In this document: positions 1-8,161 of the stretch, piece after piece
Numbering within the stretch: the first letter of the stretch is position 1
Layout of the letters: each line of letters starts with the position of its first letter
Assembly (NCBI GenBank): GCA_910577035.1
Contig: CAJTKW010000061.1
Span: 1 to 24,519, forward strand
Direction: 5' to 3'
From: an uncultured Acetatifactor sp.
GTDB lineage: Bacteria; Bacillota; Clostridia; Lachnospirales; Lachnospiraceae
Length of the DNA stretch: 24,519 bases
The notes under the pieces: model-generated
Databases searched by the model: none
The model's input: only the letters and a program-made list of their open reading frames with translations
Told to the model about the DNA's origin: nothing
Program-made: the position numbers and the translations under genes

Positions 1-107
1 GCCCTTGTAATCGGGGCTATACCGCCTAATCTGAAATTACTTCCTTGTCACCGCAAACGCTGATGTTTACGGGGGTTTTCTAAGTGCCATTTCTTTGGCA
101 ACTTCAG

Positions 108-179
108 CTCCCCGAGTAGGGCTCGAACCTACAACAACTCGGTTAACAGCCGAGTGCTCTACCATTGAGCTATCGAGGA
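108..179 (-). tRNA. tRNA-Asn (anticodon GUU)
   Basis: Read on the minus strand this is a complete 72-nt cloverleaf. The acceptor arm TCCTCGA pairs with TCGGGGA (one G-U pair). The D arm is followed by the anticodon stem CTCGG/CCGAG around loop CTGTTAA, giving anticodon GTT. The T arm GTAGG/CCTAC encloses TTCGAGC. The discriminator base is G and no CCA is encoded. It has its own promoter just upstream (199-226). Confidence 0.96.
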
Positions 180-198
180 ATCTATATTAATATATCAT

Positions 199-226
199 AG
201 TATAGGCTTTTTTATGCAGATGTCAA
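199..226 (-). promoter_or_regulatory. Promoter of tRNA-Asn
   Basis: On the minus strand a perfect -35 TTGACA (221-226) is followed after 16 bp by TATACT (199-204). Transcription would start near 192, about 12 nt before the mature tRNA 5' end, as expected for a stable RNA gene. Confidence 0.8.
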
Positions 227-268
227 GTGTATTTTCGCTTTTTATATAAGTTTTTAAGAAGGAAATCC

Positions 269-1189
269 CTATAGTTCCCGCAGCGATTTTACTTTTCTTT
301 CGGTGATTCTGTCGTTTTCTGTAATAGTACCGCATAGCAGGGGAGAGCCGGCATTATACAGGGCATGGTTTTGGGAAACGCTTTCCCGACTGTGGTTCGC
401 ATAGCAATACAGGCATCCGGTTTTACAGGTATTGTATGTGCCGGTCTCAATGCTTTCTATACAACCACATTCTTTTCGCTGGTTTTTATCCTTGCCCGCC
501 CGGATTTGATACCCTGCGATCTGTTCAATGAGCTTCTGGTCGATACAACAGCTGTGTTCTATTCCATAAGGGGATAAATCGATTGTTTCTGCGCAGGCGG
601 CGACTTTCATATCATGTCTGCCTGCGAGAAACGCCACTTCCTGTGCGAACGAGGCCAAGTCGCTTTCCTTCAGGGAAAAGGAATTGAGAGCCCTCATGTT
701 TTTCCTGTTTTTCGCATAAATATCTACGAAGCTGATAACACATCTGGAAGTATAACCCTGCAATTCATTTGCAATGTGCGCAAAAGCCTTTAAGTGATAT
801 TCGGGAGTATATTTATCGGTAAAAATGATGGGATCATATCGCCAGATTACCTTTTCCCTGCCAATTTTACGGGACAGCTTTTGAAAGACCGGGATCATGT
901 CTTTTCTCTTATGGGGAACGCCGGGCTCGATGTCCCGGCCAAAGCCGGTAAGGGTAAACTGAAAATAGTAGTGGTATGCAGCCAGCTCATCTAACCTTGC
1001 GAGCATGGGTTCCGGATTTTTTGTCCAAAAGACAATGCAATCCACAATTTCCGGGGCTAAATCAATTTTACTGATCTGCTGTGGGTTGAACGGATTGCGG
1101 ACATATAGAAAGCCTTCCTTTATTCTGTTTAAAAACCAGTCGGAATAGTAATTTGGAATATCCGTCCTGCGGCTGACGCTTAAAATCAT
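269..1189 (-). CDS. DUF1848 domain-containing protein
   Basis: The predicted 306-residue cytoplasmic protein begins MILSVSRRTDIPNYYSDW, the characteristic N-terminus of DUF1848, followed by the family's VFWTKNP and IWRYDPI blocks. The C-terminal part has a cysteine cluster (CGC, then CKTGCLYCYAN) that resembles an iron-sulfur CX3CX2C motif, but the biochemical activity of the family is not established to my knowledge. The reading frame is open upstream to 1273, but the ATG at 1187-1189 is chosen because AGGTGA lies just before it and family homology starts there. The stop is 89 bp from the tRNA-Asn gene. It follows a broken HAD gene on the same strand by 34 bp and may be expressed from the promoter at 1742-1770. 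Confidence 0.88.
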   Translation of the reverse strand: MILSVSRRTDIPNYYSDWFLNRIKEGFLYVRNPFNPQQISKIDLAPEIVDCIVFWTKNPEPMLARLDELAAYHYYFQFTLTGFGRDIEPGVPHKRKDMIPVFQKLSRKIGREKVIWRYDPIIFTDKYTPEYHLKAFAHIANELQGYTSRCVISFVDIYAKNRKNMRALNSFSLKESDLASFAQEVAFLAGRHDMKVAACAETIDLSPYGIEHSCCIDQKLIEQIAGYQIRAGKDKNQRKECGCIESIETGTYNTCKTGCLYCYANHSRESVSQNHALYNAGSPLLCGTITENDRITERKVKSLREL

Positions 1190-1223
1190 GGTATCACCTG
1201 TCATCATAATCCCGGTCTGGTTC

Positions 1224-1735
1224 CTATAGCAATTCCGACAGGGAGTGAATTGTATCATAAGGGGAATTGACATCGGAAGCCGGATTTGCCGTAATCAGCA
1301 CAGGAGTTATACCAAGTCTTTCCGCGCCCTCCAGATTCTCCAATGAGTCCTCTATAAATACGGTATCTTCCGCCAAAACGCCGCATTTATCAAGTGCATC
1401 TCTGTACATCCTTTCATCCGGCTTGAAGGTTCCCAAAAGGTAGCTGAAGGTAAAGGCTGAAAAATATTCCGTGATACCCATAGAGTCGAGCCTCTGCCAA
1501 ATACTGGGCCGGGTATCCGAAATGATCCCCAGCTTATAGGATTTACGGAGTATTCTTAACACCCTTTCCGTATCAGGATAGGCGGCATAATTGTTCATAT
1601 TGTAAACACAGTCACAGGCAGCCTCCCTTACCTGGTTCTCAGTCAGGCCAGCGGTTCAATCATATCGTTTATTCCCGTTTGCGGTTTCTTAAGACCACAG
1701 ATTACAGATCCGGAGGATAATACAAATCCGGCTCT
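1224..1735 (-). pseudogene. HAD-superfamily hydrolase, degraded (N-terminus lost, frameshift)
   Basis: From about 1650 down to the stop at 1224 the frame encodes a good HAD phosphatase C-terminal half: motif II in GIISDT, motif III lysine in GTFKPDERMY and motif IV in FIEDSLENLEGA. The first ATG in this frame (1596-1598) would give 124 residues with no motif I (DxDx[T/V]), which supplies the catalytic aspartate. Homology-like sequence continues upstream of that ATG (GLTENQVREAACDC) until an in-frame TGA. The adjacent frame then reads VICGLKKPQTGINDMIEPLA, so a one-base indel near 1640-1655 is likely. No motif I or start codon is seen even in the shifted frame before the promoter. I infer a gene remnant. 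The sense of the 1660-1735 part is less certain than the rest. Confidence 0.62.
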
Positions 1736-1741
1736 GAAAGG

Positions 1742-1770
1742 AGTATAGCAGTAATACGCTTTTTTTACAA
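1742..1770 (-). promoter_or_regulatory. Promoter reading into the HAD remnant and DUF1848 gene
   Basis: Minus strand TTGTAA (1765-1770), a 17-bp spacer and TATACT (1742-1747). The predicted start site, near 1735, falls exactly where the HAD-like reading frame begins, so the transcript would have almost no normal leader for that gene. It probably now serves the DUF1848 gene. Confidence 0.6.
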
Positions 1771-1820
1771 GCGGATTATCACGGGATGTGTTCGGATGTC
1801 CCCGGTGCGTCAAAAAGAGC

Positions 1821-1849
1821 TTCCCCGGAAAGGAGGTTAATGGTATAAT
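1821..1849 (+). promoter_or_regulatory. Possible promoter of the TetR gene
   Basis: A perfect TATAAT (1844-1849) with an extended -10 TG (1841-1842) sits 17 bp after a poor -35, TTCCCC (1821-1826). It would leave a leader of about 170 nt before the TetR start. A second -10-like TATACT at about 1972-1977 has no good -35. No gene is recognised in 1736-2023 beyond these sites. Confidence 0.45.
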
Positions 1850-2023
1850 GGGCGTTGGCGAGATGAGTAAGCCTGTCTGCCGGTAAATGACGATTCCGGA
1901 TCGCAGAATAAAAGTAAGGCAGGGAAAAAAGGATCAGCCTGGAAGCGGTCAGAATGCGGCCGGACAGGAATATACTCTAGATGAAAATGCTTTCCAAACA
2001 ACAGATATGAGGTGACGAACACA

Positions 2024-2587
2024 ATGCCCAATTTTACAAAGATGGCAATTAAAGCGACATTTCTCAGGCTTCTGGATGAGAAGCCCCTGAGTCAGATTAC
2101 CGTAAAGGAAATCGTGGAGGAATGCGGGGTCAACCGGAATTCCTTTTACTATCATTTTCAGGATATTCCGGCGCTGGTGGAGGAAATCCTGACAGAGGCA
2201 GCGGATCAGATTATTGCCGCGTACCCTGCCATTGATTCCCTGGAGGGCTGCCTGAATGCGGCAGTGGAGTTCGCCATGAAAAATCGCCGGGGAGTGCTGC
2301 ACATTTACCATTCGGTAAACCGTGATATTTTCGAACAGTACCTGTGGAAGATTGCCCATCATGTGGTGAAGGCTTATGCGGATTCCCTTTTTGCGGAGAA
2401 ACCGCTGAAGGAGAGCGACAGGGAGGTCATTGTCCGTTTCTATGAGGGAGAATGCTTCGGTATGGTTATGAAATGGATGAGTGAGGGGATGAAGGACGGT
2501 ATTCAGGAGGCAATCAGCCGCCTCTGTGAGCTGCGCAGAGGCATGGTGGAGGAAATGATCCGGCGCTGCCTGGAGGGTCAGCCCTGA
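2024..2587 (+). CDS. TetR/AcrR-family transcriptional regulator
   Basis: A 187-residue DNA-binding protein. The N-terminal helix-turn-helix is clear: ITVKEIVEECGVNRNSFYYHF at about residues 25-45 matches the TetR pattern of a turn followed by the FYYHF recognition-helix end. The rest is a helical ligand and dimer domain without a recognisable substrate signature; its C-terminal part resembles the TetR_C variants found in Firmicutes. The ATG at 2024 is preferred to the GTG at 2012 because GAGGTGA (2009-2015) gives proper spacing to the ATG and covers the GTG. It lies upstream of, and on the same strand as, the DUF308-MMPL-DG-repeat genes, so local control of that export unit is likely, with its effector unknown. 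Confidence 0.9.
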   Translation: MPNFTKMAIKATFLRLLDEKPLSQITVKEIVEECGVNRNSFYYHFQDIPALVEEILTEAADQIIAAYPAIDSLEGCLNAAVEFAMKNRRGVLHIYHSVNRDIFEQYLWKIAHHVVKAYADSLFAEKPLKESDREVIVRFYEGECFGMVMKWMSEGMKDGIQEAISRLCELRRGMVEEMIRRCLEGQP

Positions 2588-2610
2588 AGAGCAGGTTTTG
2601 CAGCTGGATT

Positions 2611-2756
2611 TAGGGAAACGCTGATGAAAGCGTTTCCCGCAAGCCAACTTGACTGGCTTTGGGATTCTGCGTTGCGAAGCAACAAAAACCCCTGCAAATC
2701 CGTGCGCATCCGCCGGAGGCTTTTAAGGAAGCGATGATTTCATCAGCGCTTCCTTA
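2611..2756. repeat. Palindrome-rich MITE/REP-like element
   Basis: About 145 bp of intergenic DNA is built from consecutive hairpins: GGGAAACGCT/AGCGTTTCCC (2613-2638, 10-bp perfect stem), AAGCCA/TGGCTT (2641-2659), GTTGC-GAA-GCAAC (2671-2683) and AAGGAAGCG/CGCTTCCTT (2725-2755). The two ends are related as inverted repeats: the left begins GGGAAACGCTGATGAAA and the right, read on the minus strand, begins AAGGAAGCGCTGATGAAA. There is no coding potential. This is the architecture of a non-autonomous mobile or REP-type element. That it is repeated elsewhere in the genome is inference. Confidence 0.55.
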
Positions 2757-2795
2757 GACATTTCTAAGGATATGTCTGTTTTTTGGTCACATATT

Positions 2796-2831
2796 GCTCC
2801 GTGTCATGATTTCAGGCACGGGGCTTTTTTT
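2796..2831 (+). terminator. Rho-independent terminator upstream of the DUF308 gene
   Basis: GCTCCGTG (2796-2803) pairs with CACGGGGC (2817-2824), including one G-U pair, and is followed at once by seven T (2825-2831). It ends transcription from the TetR side before the next promoter, so TetR and the export genes are probably separate transcripts. Confidence 0.75.
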
Positions 2832-2838
2832 GACGATT

Positions 2839-2865
2839 TTGATACGGTCCTGACTTTGCTATACT
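2839..2865 (+). promoter_or_regulatory. Probable promoter of the DUF308-MMPL-DG-repeat operon
   Basis: TATACT at 2860-2865 is preceded by TTGATA at 2839-2844 (15-bp spacer; the offset TTTTGA would give 17). It lies directly after the terminator and 35 bp before the DUF308 start with its AAAGGAGGT site (2882-2890). A TetR operator would be expected here, but no convincing palindrome is visible. Confidence 0.5.
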
Positions 2866-2899
2866 CATCATCAGACATCAGAAAGGAGGTATCTGAAAT

Positions 2900-3505
2900 A
2901 TGAAAACACGTTCCGTAATTCCCATGAGGATTGCAAAGACAGGTTATATTATCATGTCCCTTGTCTTTTGTATGGCGGGGATTCTGTTCATCTCCAGGCC
3001 GGAGCTGTCCGTAAGGCTGCTTGGCCGGGCGTTGGGCGTAGCCATGATCCTCTTCGGGTGCATCAGGCTGGTAGGTTATTTTTCCCGGGACCTCTTCCGG
3101 CTGGCTTTCCAGTATGATCTGGAATTTGGCATTCTGCTGATTGCCCTTGGCGTGACCGTACTGGTCAAATCGGAAAATGTAATGAATTTTATCTTTATCG
3201 CCATGGGAATCGCAATTCTGGCTGACGGGCTGTTTAAGATACAGATTGCCATGGATGCCAGGAGGTTTGGCATCGGCACATGGTGGCTGATCTTATGTCT
3301 GGCGGTTCTGACCGGGTTTGTGGGACTTCTGGTGGTGTTCCGTCCCGCAGAGAGCGCCCGGCTTCTCACCGTACTGCTGGGTATTTCGCTGCTGGCGGAG
3401 GGGATCTTAAATCTGTGTGTGGTGGTCAGTACCGTGAAAATCATTAAGAACCAGCAGCCGGATATAATAGACGGCAGTTATTGTGAAATCAGGCAGGCAA
3501 TGTAA
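2900..3505 (+). CDS. DUF308 / HdeD-like multipass membrane protein
   Basis: A 201-residue integral membrane protein with about six hydrophobic segments (for example near residues 14-32, 40-60, 74-90, 95-112, 126-146 and 152-172), arranged as repeated pairs as in the DUF308 (HdeD) family. HdeD is linked to acid resistance in enterobacteria, but the family's molecular role is poorly defined. The start has a near-perfect AAAGGAGGT ribosome site 9 nt upstream. It is the first gene of a same-strand run with the MMPL transporter (27 bp downstream) and the DG-repeat protein, so it may be an accessory membrane component or simply a co-regulated stress protein. The short C-terminal tail is cytoplasmic or exposed and has no known motif. 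Confidence 0.82.
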   Translation: MKTRSVIPMRIAKTGYIIMSLVFCMAGILFISRPELSVRLLGRALGVAMILFGCIRLVGYFSRDLFRLAFQYDLEFGILLIALGVTVLVKSENVMNFIFIAMGIAILADGLFKIQIAMDARRFGIGTWWLILCLAVLTGFVGLLVVFRPAESARLLTVLLGISLLAEGILNLCVVVSTVKIIKNQQPDIIDGSYCEIRQAM

Positions 3506-3532
3506 GAAGAATGAGAAAGGGTGACAAAGGCT

Positions 3533-5635
3533 ATGAAATTTTCAAAAGGAGTTGTAAAATTACGCATTCCCATTTTAATTCTGGCGCTGGTGCTGATGGT
3601 GCCGGCGGCCCTGGGGATGGCGAAAACAAGAGTCAATTATGACATGTTGGATTATCTTCCCGAGGATATGGATACCGTGACCGGGCAGAACGAACTGATG
3701 GAAGAATTCGGGAAGGGCGCGTTTTCCTTCATTATCGTAGAGGATATGCCCATGAAGGATGTGGCGAAGTTAAAGGTCCGGATCGAACAGGTGGATCATG
3801 TGGAGACTGTGGTCTGGTATGATTCCCTGATGGATCTGTCGGTGCCCATGGAGCTTCTGCCGGATAAGGTTTACCGGGAATTTAACACCGATCATTCCAC
3901 TATGATGGCCGTGTTTTTCGACAGCTCTACCTCCGCTGATATTACCATGGATGCCATTCGCGACATCAGGGCAGTCTGCGGCAAACAGTGCTATGTCTCG
4001 GGCATGTCGGCGCTGGTGACGGACCTGAAGGACCTGTGCGAAAAGGAGGAGCCGATTTATGTGGGAATCGCAGTGGCCCTTGCCTGCATTGCCATGCTGC
4101 TGCTTCTGGACAGCTGGCTGGTGCCTTTCGTGTTCCTTGCATCCATCGGTATTATGATCCTGCTGAATCTGGGATCCAATTATTTTATGGGTGAAATTTC
4201 CTACATTACCAAGGCACTTTCCGCCGTGCTCCAGCTGGCGGTCACTATGGATTATTCCATCTTTCTCTGGCACAGCTACAATGAGCAGCGGGGGAAATAT
4301 GGGGACGATAAGGAAGCTATGGCTGTGGCGGTCCAGGAGACCCTGACCAGCGTGCTGGGCAGCTCCATTACTACGGTTGCGGGATTTATCGCACTGTGCT
4401 TTATGTCCTTTACCATGGGGCGTGACCTGGGGATTGTGATGGCAAAGGGAGTGCTGCTGGGGGTTCTGGGCTGTGTTACCGTCCTGCCGTCCCTGATCCT
4501 GGTACTGGATAAGCCCCTGCAGAAGACCAGGCACAGGTCTCTGATTCCTGATATGGGAAATTTTGCCGGGGGTGTGGTAAAGGTGTTCCCGGTCTTCCTG
4601 ATCCTGTTTCTGGTGCTGATTCCCCCTGCTTATTACGGGTACACCAGGACCAACGGCGAGGTGTATTATGACATGGGAGAATGCCTGCCAAAGGATATGG
4701 AGTATGTGATTGCCAATTCCAAACTGCAGGAGGAATTCAATATTGCGTCCACTCATATGCTGCTGGTTGACACGGATGTCCCGTCCGGGGATGTGCGCAG
4801 CATGATAAAGGAAATGGAGCAGGTAGACGGAGTCAAATATGTGCTGGGCCTGGAATCCGTCATTGGCCCTATGGTGCCGGAGGAAGTCCTGCCGGAGTCC
4901 GTCCGGGAGATTTTAAAGAGCGAGAAGTGGGAACTGATGCTCATTAATTCAGAGTACGGGGTAGCCAGTGATGCAGTAAATGCCCAGATCAATGAGCTGA
5001 ACGCCATTTTGAAAAAGTATGACGGGGGCGGTATGCTGATTGGCGAAGCGCCCTGTATGAAGGATATGATAGAGACCACTGACCATGATTTCAAGGTGGT
5101 CAATACGGTATCCATCCTGGCGATCTTCGTGATTATTGCCCTGGTGGAAAAGAGTTTTTCCCTGCCGTTCATTCTGATCTCGGTGATTGAGCTGGCGATC
5201 TTTATCAATTTGGGCCTGCCCCATTATCTGGGACAGAACCTGCCGTTCATTGCCCCGATTTGTATCAGTACGATTCAGCTGGGAGCCACGGTTGACTATG
5301 CGATCCTGATGACCACCCGCTACAAGGGAGAGCGCATGGCGGGCAGAGATAAGAGGAAGGCTGTGGGGATTGCCCTGGCCAGTTCCATTCCGTCGGTGCT
5401 GGTATCGGGAATGGGACTCTTTGCAGCTACCTTCGGGGTGGCGGTGTACTCCAATATCGACATTATCAGCTCCATGTGTATGCTGATGGCCAGGGGCGCC
5501 GTGGTGAGTATGCTTTCGGTGATTCTGGTTCTGCCGGCACTGCTTCTGCTGTGCGACGGCTTGATCTGTGTGACTACGGCGGGCATGAGGAAGAAAGAGA
5601 AAGCAGAGAAAAAAATGATGGAGGCGACAGCGTAA
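3533..5635 (+). CDS. MMPL-family RND transporter
   Basis: A 700-residue proton-driven exporter with the duplicated RND/MMPL layout: a first transmembrane helix (about residues 10-30), a large extracellular domain, a block of five helices (about 177-330), then the same again in the second half (helix near 350, extracellular domain, helices about 525-690). Both halves carry the Asp-Tyr pair of MmpL proteins in the fourth helix (TMDYSIFLW and TVDYAILMT), equivalent to the proton-relay residues of MmpL3, so the protein looks functional. The two outer domains start alike (NYDMLDYLPEDMD and YYDMGECLPKDME). The ATG at 3533 is preferred to the GTG at 3521, which lies inside the AGGGTGA site. The substrate is unknown; lipids, glycolipids or amphiphilic compounds are typical. 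It overlaps the next gene by one base (TAATG). Confidence 0.92.
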   Translation: MKFSKGVVKLRIPILILALVLMVPAALGMAKTRVNYDMLDYLPEDMDTVTGQNELMEEFGKGAFSFIIVEDMPMKDVAKLKVRIEQVDHVETVVWYDSLMDLSVPMELLPDKVYREFNTDHSTMMAVFFDSSTSADITMDAIRDIRAVCGKQCYVSGMSALVTDLKDLCEKEEPIYVGIAVALACIAMLLLLDSWLVPFVFLASIGIMILLNLGSNYFMGEISYITKALSAVLQLAVTMDYSIFLWHSYNEQRGKYGDDKEAMAVAVQETLTSVLGSSITTVAGFIALCFMSFTMGRDLGIVMAKGVLLGVLGCVTVLPSLILVLDKPLQKTRHRSLIPDMGNFAGGVVKVFPVFLILFLVLIPPAYYGYTRTNGEVYYDMGECLPKDMEYVIANSKLQEEFNIASTHMLLVDTDVPSGDVRSMIKEMEQVDGVKYVLGLESVIGPMVPEEVLPESVREILKSEKWELMLINSEYGVASDAVNAQINELNAILKKYDGGGMLIGEAPCMKDMIETTDHDFKVVNTVSILAIFVIIALVEKSFSLPFILISVIELAIFINLGLPHYLGQNLPFIAPICISTIQLGATVDYAILMTTRYKGERMAGRDKRKAVGIALASSIPSVLVSGMGLFAATFGVAVYSNIDIISSMCMLMARGAVVSMLSVILVLPALLLLCDGLICVTTAGMRKKEKAEKKMMEATA

Positions 5636-8151
5636 TGAAGAATAAAGCGATACGGAATCTGATGAGAGAAATGGCAGGAGGTCATGCCGGGGCAAAAGGG
5701 CATGGCGGAAGAAGAAAAAAGATGGTGCAGATGACGGCGGCAGCACTGTGTACCGCATTGGTATTGGGCGGGACGGGTGTAACCATGTGCACCTTGGCTG
5801 CGGAGAGGGAAGGAGCGCAAAAGACGGAGGCTGAGGCGTCCGGGGAGCAGGGCGGAATAGCGGATGTACAGGGAGCCGGGCAGGCTTCGGGGGGAAAGAC
5901 GGATGTACAGGGAGCCGGGCAGAAAGCCGACGGGAAGGCAGATGCCCAGGGAGCCGGGCAGAAGGCCGGCGGGAAGGCAGATGCCCAGGGAGCCGGGCAG
6001 GCTTCGGGCGTGAAGAACGGCGGGAAAGTCGGAGCGGCGGAGGGAGAGCTGGCAAAGGAGGAAACCGTCTATATCCTGGCAAATGCCGACGGCAGCACAC
6101 GGAAGATTATTGTCAGTGACCTGCTTCAGAACGGAACCGGCGCCGACACCCTGCGGGATGTGTCAGAGCTGACCAATATCAGGAATGTCAACGGCGAAGA
6201 GGGCTTTACCTCGGATGGGGACAACGTAAAGGTATGGGACGCGAAAGGCGGGGATATATGTTATCAGGGCAGTACCGATAAGCAGCCGCCGGTGAGTCTT
6301 GCGGTTACTTATATGCTGGACGGGAAGGAAATCTCTCCTGAGGAGCTGGCCGGAAAGAGCGGGAAGGTGAAAATCCGCTTCGACTACACCAATGAGCAGT
6401 ACGAGTATGCCGAGGTAGACGGCGTCAGGACTAAGGTGTATGTGCCCTTTGCGGTAGTGAGCGGCATGCTTCTGGATCATGAGGTATTCAGCAATGTGGA
6501 GGTGTCAGGCGGCAGGCTGATCGACGACGGTGACCGTATGGTGGTCCTGGGCTATGCACTGCCCGGAATGCAGGAGAATCTGGGGGAGGCCGGGGATCAG
6601 CTGGAGCTTCCGGATTCCCTGGAAATCACGGCGGATGTGGAAAATTTCGAGATGGGCATGACAGCGTCCATTGCCACAAACGAGTTGTTCAACGGCTTGG
6701 AGCCGGAGGAGGAGAATCTGCTGGAGGATCTGAAAGGATCATTGGAGGAACTGACAGATGCCATGGAGCAGCTGATGGACGGTTCTTCTCAGCTGTATGA
6801 CGGTTTGTGTACGCTCTCGGATAAATCAGGGGAGCTGGCAGACGGGATCGACAGGCTTTCCGACGGAGCGGCTCAGCTTAAAGACGGAGTGGGCGCGCTG
6901 GACGGGGGAGCGGCGCAGCTTCAGGACGGAGCAGCCCGGCTCCGGGACGGGGCAGCAAGCCTGCAGTCCGGGTTAAACACCCTGGCGGCCAATAACGGGA
7001 CGTTAAACGGCGGTGCCAGACAGGTGTTTGAGACACTGCTGGCTACGGCGCAGACACAGCTCACCGCTGCCGGTGTACAGCTGCCGGAGGCACTGACTCC
7101 GGAGAATTACGGGGAGTTGCTGAATCAGGTGATTGCTTCTCTGGACGGAGATGCGGTTTATCAACAGGCGTATGCTGCGGTAATTGCCGGCGTGGAAGAA
7201 AAGCGGGGCTATATCGAATCCCAGGTGACGGATGCCGTCAGGGCAGAGGTGGAAGCCAGGGTGACGGCGGCAGTCAGGCAGGAAGTAGAAAATAAGGTAA
7301 CGGCAGTTGTCAAAAGTCAAGTGACGGAGGGGGTTCTGGGCAGTCTGGGAATGACCGGCGAGAGCTACGAAGCGGCATGGAATGCCGGCCTGATCACGGA
7401 GGAGCAGAAGGCACAGATTGAGGAAGCCGTAGGCGTGCAGATGGAATCTGATGCGGTCAGGCAGCAGGTTGCCGCCAATACTGAGATGCAGATGGAAAGC
7501 GATGAAGTAAAGGAAATCATCCGGGCAAATATGGAGCAGCAGATGGCCGGCGACGAGGTCAGGCAGCTGATTGCATCCAATATCGAGACCCAGGTACAAA
7601 AGGCGATTGCGGACAATATGTCAGGTGCAGAGGTACAGGGAAAGCTTTCCCAGGCATCCGCAGGCCTGCAGGCGATTACCAATCTGAAGGCATCTCTGGA
7701 CAGCTATAATTCCTTTTATGCAGGACTGCAGAGCTATACTGCCGGTGTGGCACAGGCGGCAGGCGGCGCAGGCCAGATAGTCAGCGGCGCGGAGGCATTA
7801 AAAGGAGGGGTGGAGGAACTTCGGAACGGCTCGGCAAAGCTGTACAGCGGTGCAGGAGAGCTCTGTGACGGTATTACAACCATGAAGAAAGGAACACCGG
7901 CTCTGACGGATGGCATTTCTCAGCTGCGGGACGGTTCGGAGAAGCTTTCCCACGGGCTGCAGGAATTCAATGACGAAGGCATTCAGAAGCTGGAAGATGC
8001 AGTGGACGGCGATCTGAGCAGCCTGTCGGCAAGGCTCCATGCGGCGCTGGATGCCTCTAAGAACTATAAGACCTTCAGCGGTCTTGGCGACGAAATGGAC
8101 GGTCGGGTGAAATTTATATACCGTACGGATGCCATTGAAATGGAACGGTAG
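5635..8151 (+). CDS. Secreted DG-repeat / coiled-coil protein (YhgE-Pip-like), MMPL partner
   Basis: The predicted 838-residue protein has a late signal sequence (basic residues about 26-29, hydrophobic 32-55), a linker of four 13-residue repeats (77-128), and a beta-rich domain (about 140-350). It continues with a long coiled region of LxDGxxxLxxG repeats (about 356-460 and 715-780), as in YhgE/Pip-type proteins. Between these are helical repeats, including three 17-residue units beginning VQMESD, MQMESD and QQMAGD (about 600-650). No C-terminal membrane helix is visible; it ends FIYRTDAIEMER. The ATG at 5635, overlapping the MMPL stop and preceded by GGAGG, is the start; open sequence before it belongs to the MMPL gene. 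The tight coupling suggests an extracellular partner of the transporter, perhaps spanning the cell wall. That role is inferred. Confidence 0.82.
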   Translation: MKNKAIRNLMREMAGGHAGAKGHGGRRKKMVQMTAAALCTALVLGGTGVTMCTLAAEREGAQKTEAEASGEQGGIADVQGAGQASGGKTDVQGAGQKADGKADAQGAGQKAGGKADAQGAGQASGVKNGGKVGAAEGELAKEETVYILANADGSTRKIIVSDLLQNGTGADTLRDVSELTNIRNVNGEEGFTSDGDNVKVWDAKGGDICYQGSTDKQPPVSLAVTYMLDGKEISPEELAGKSGKVKIRFDYTNEQYEYAEVDGVRTKVYVPFAVVSGMLLDHEVFSNVEVSGGRLIDDGDRMVVLGYALPGMQENLGEAGDQLELPDSLEITADVENFEMGMTASIATNELFNGLEPEEENLLEDLKGSLEELTDAMEQLMDGSSQLYDGLCTLSDKSGELADGIDRLSDGAAQLKDGVGALDGGAAQLQDGAARLRDGAASLQSGLNTLAANNGTLNGGARQVFETLLATAQTQLTAAGVQLPEALTPENYGELLNQVIASLDGDAVYQQAYAAVIAGVEEKRGYIESQVTDAVRAEVEARVTAAVRQEVENKVTAVVKSQVTEGVLGSLGMTGESYEAAWNAGLITEEQKAQIEEAVGVQMESDAVRQQVAANTEMQMESDEVKEIIRANMEQQMAGDEVRQLIASNIETQVQKAIADNMSGAEVQGKLSQASAGLQAITNLKASLDSYNSFYAGLQSYTAGVAQAAGGAGQIVSGAEALKGGVEELRNGSAKLYSGAGELCDGITTMKKGTPALTDGISQLRDGSEKLSHGLQEFNDEGIQKLEDAVDGDLSSLSARLHAALDASKNYKTFSGLGDEMDGRVKFIYRTDAIEMER
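5863..6018 (+). repeat. Four tandem 39-bp repeats within coding sequence
   Basis: Units start at 5863, 5902, 5941 and 5980, each GATGyaCAGGGAGCCGGGCAG followed by a more variable part. They encode 13-residue units D-V/A-QGAGQ(K/A)... in the linker after the signal sequence. The near-identical DNA suggests recent expansion by slippage or recombination. Confidence 0.92.
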
Positions 8152-8161
8152 GAAACAGCCG

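Noticed and set aside
1..107. Open reading to a TGA at 61-63 from the left edge (ends KLLPCHRKR) and small stems downstream of tRNA-Asn.
   Set aside because: Only 20 codons are visible, with no family resemblance, and the other frames are closed. A partial gene cannot be supported.
1736..2023. A tiny frame with AAAGGAGG before it (ATG at 1840, then GTA and stop).
   Set aside because: It stops after two codons, and the next frame (from 1848) stops after 12 codons with no similarity. It is more likely part of the promoter region.
3770..4756. Long minus-strand open frame opposite the MMPL gene, and similar ones at 4949-6100 and 15932-17206.
   Set aside because: They are His/Arg/Gln-rich translations antisense to well-supported genes, without ribosome sites or family motifs; shadows of codon bias.
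5476..5634. N-terminal extension of the DG-repeat protein by 53 codons.
   Set aside because: It lies within the MMPL gene in another frame. The ATG at 5635 has GGAGG and fits a TAATG-coupled start and a signal sequence.
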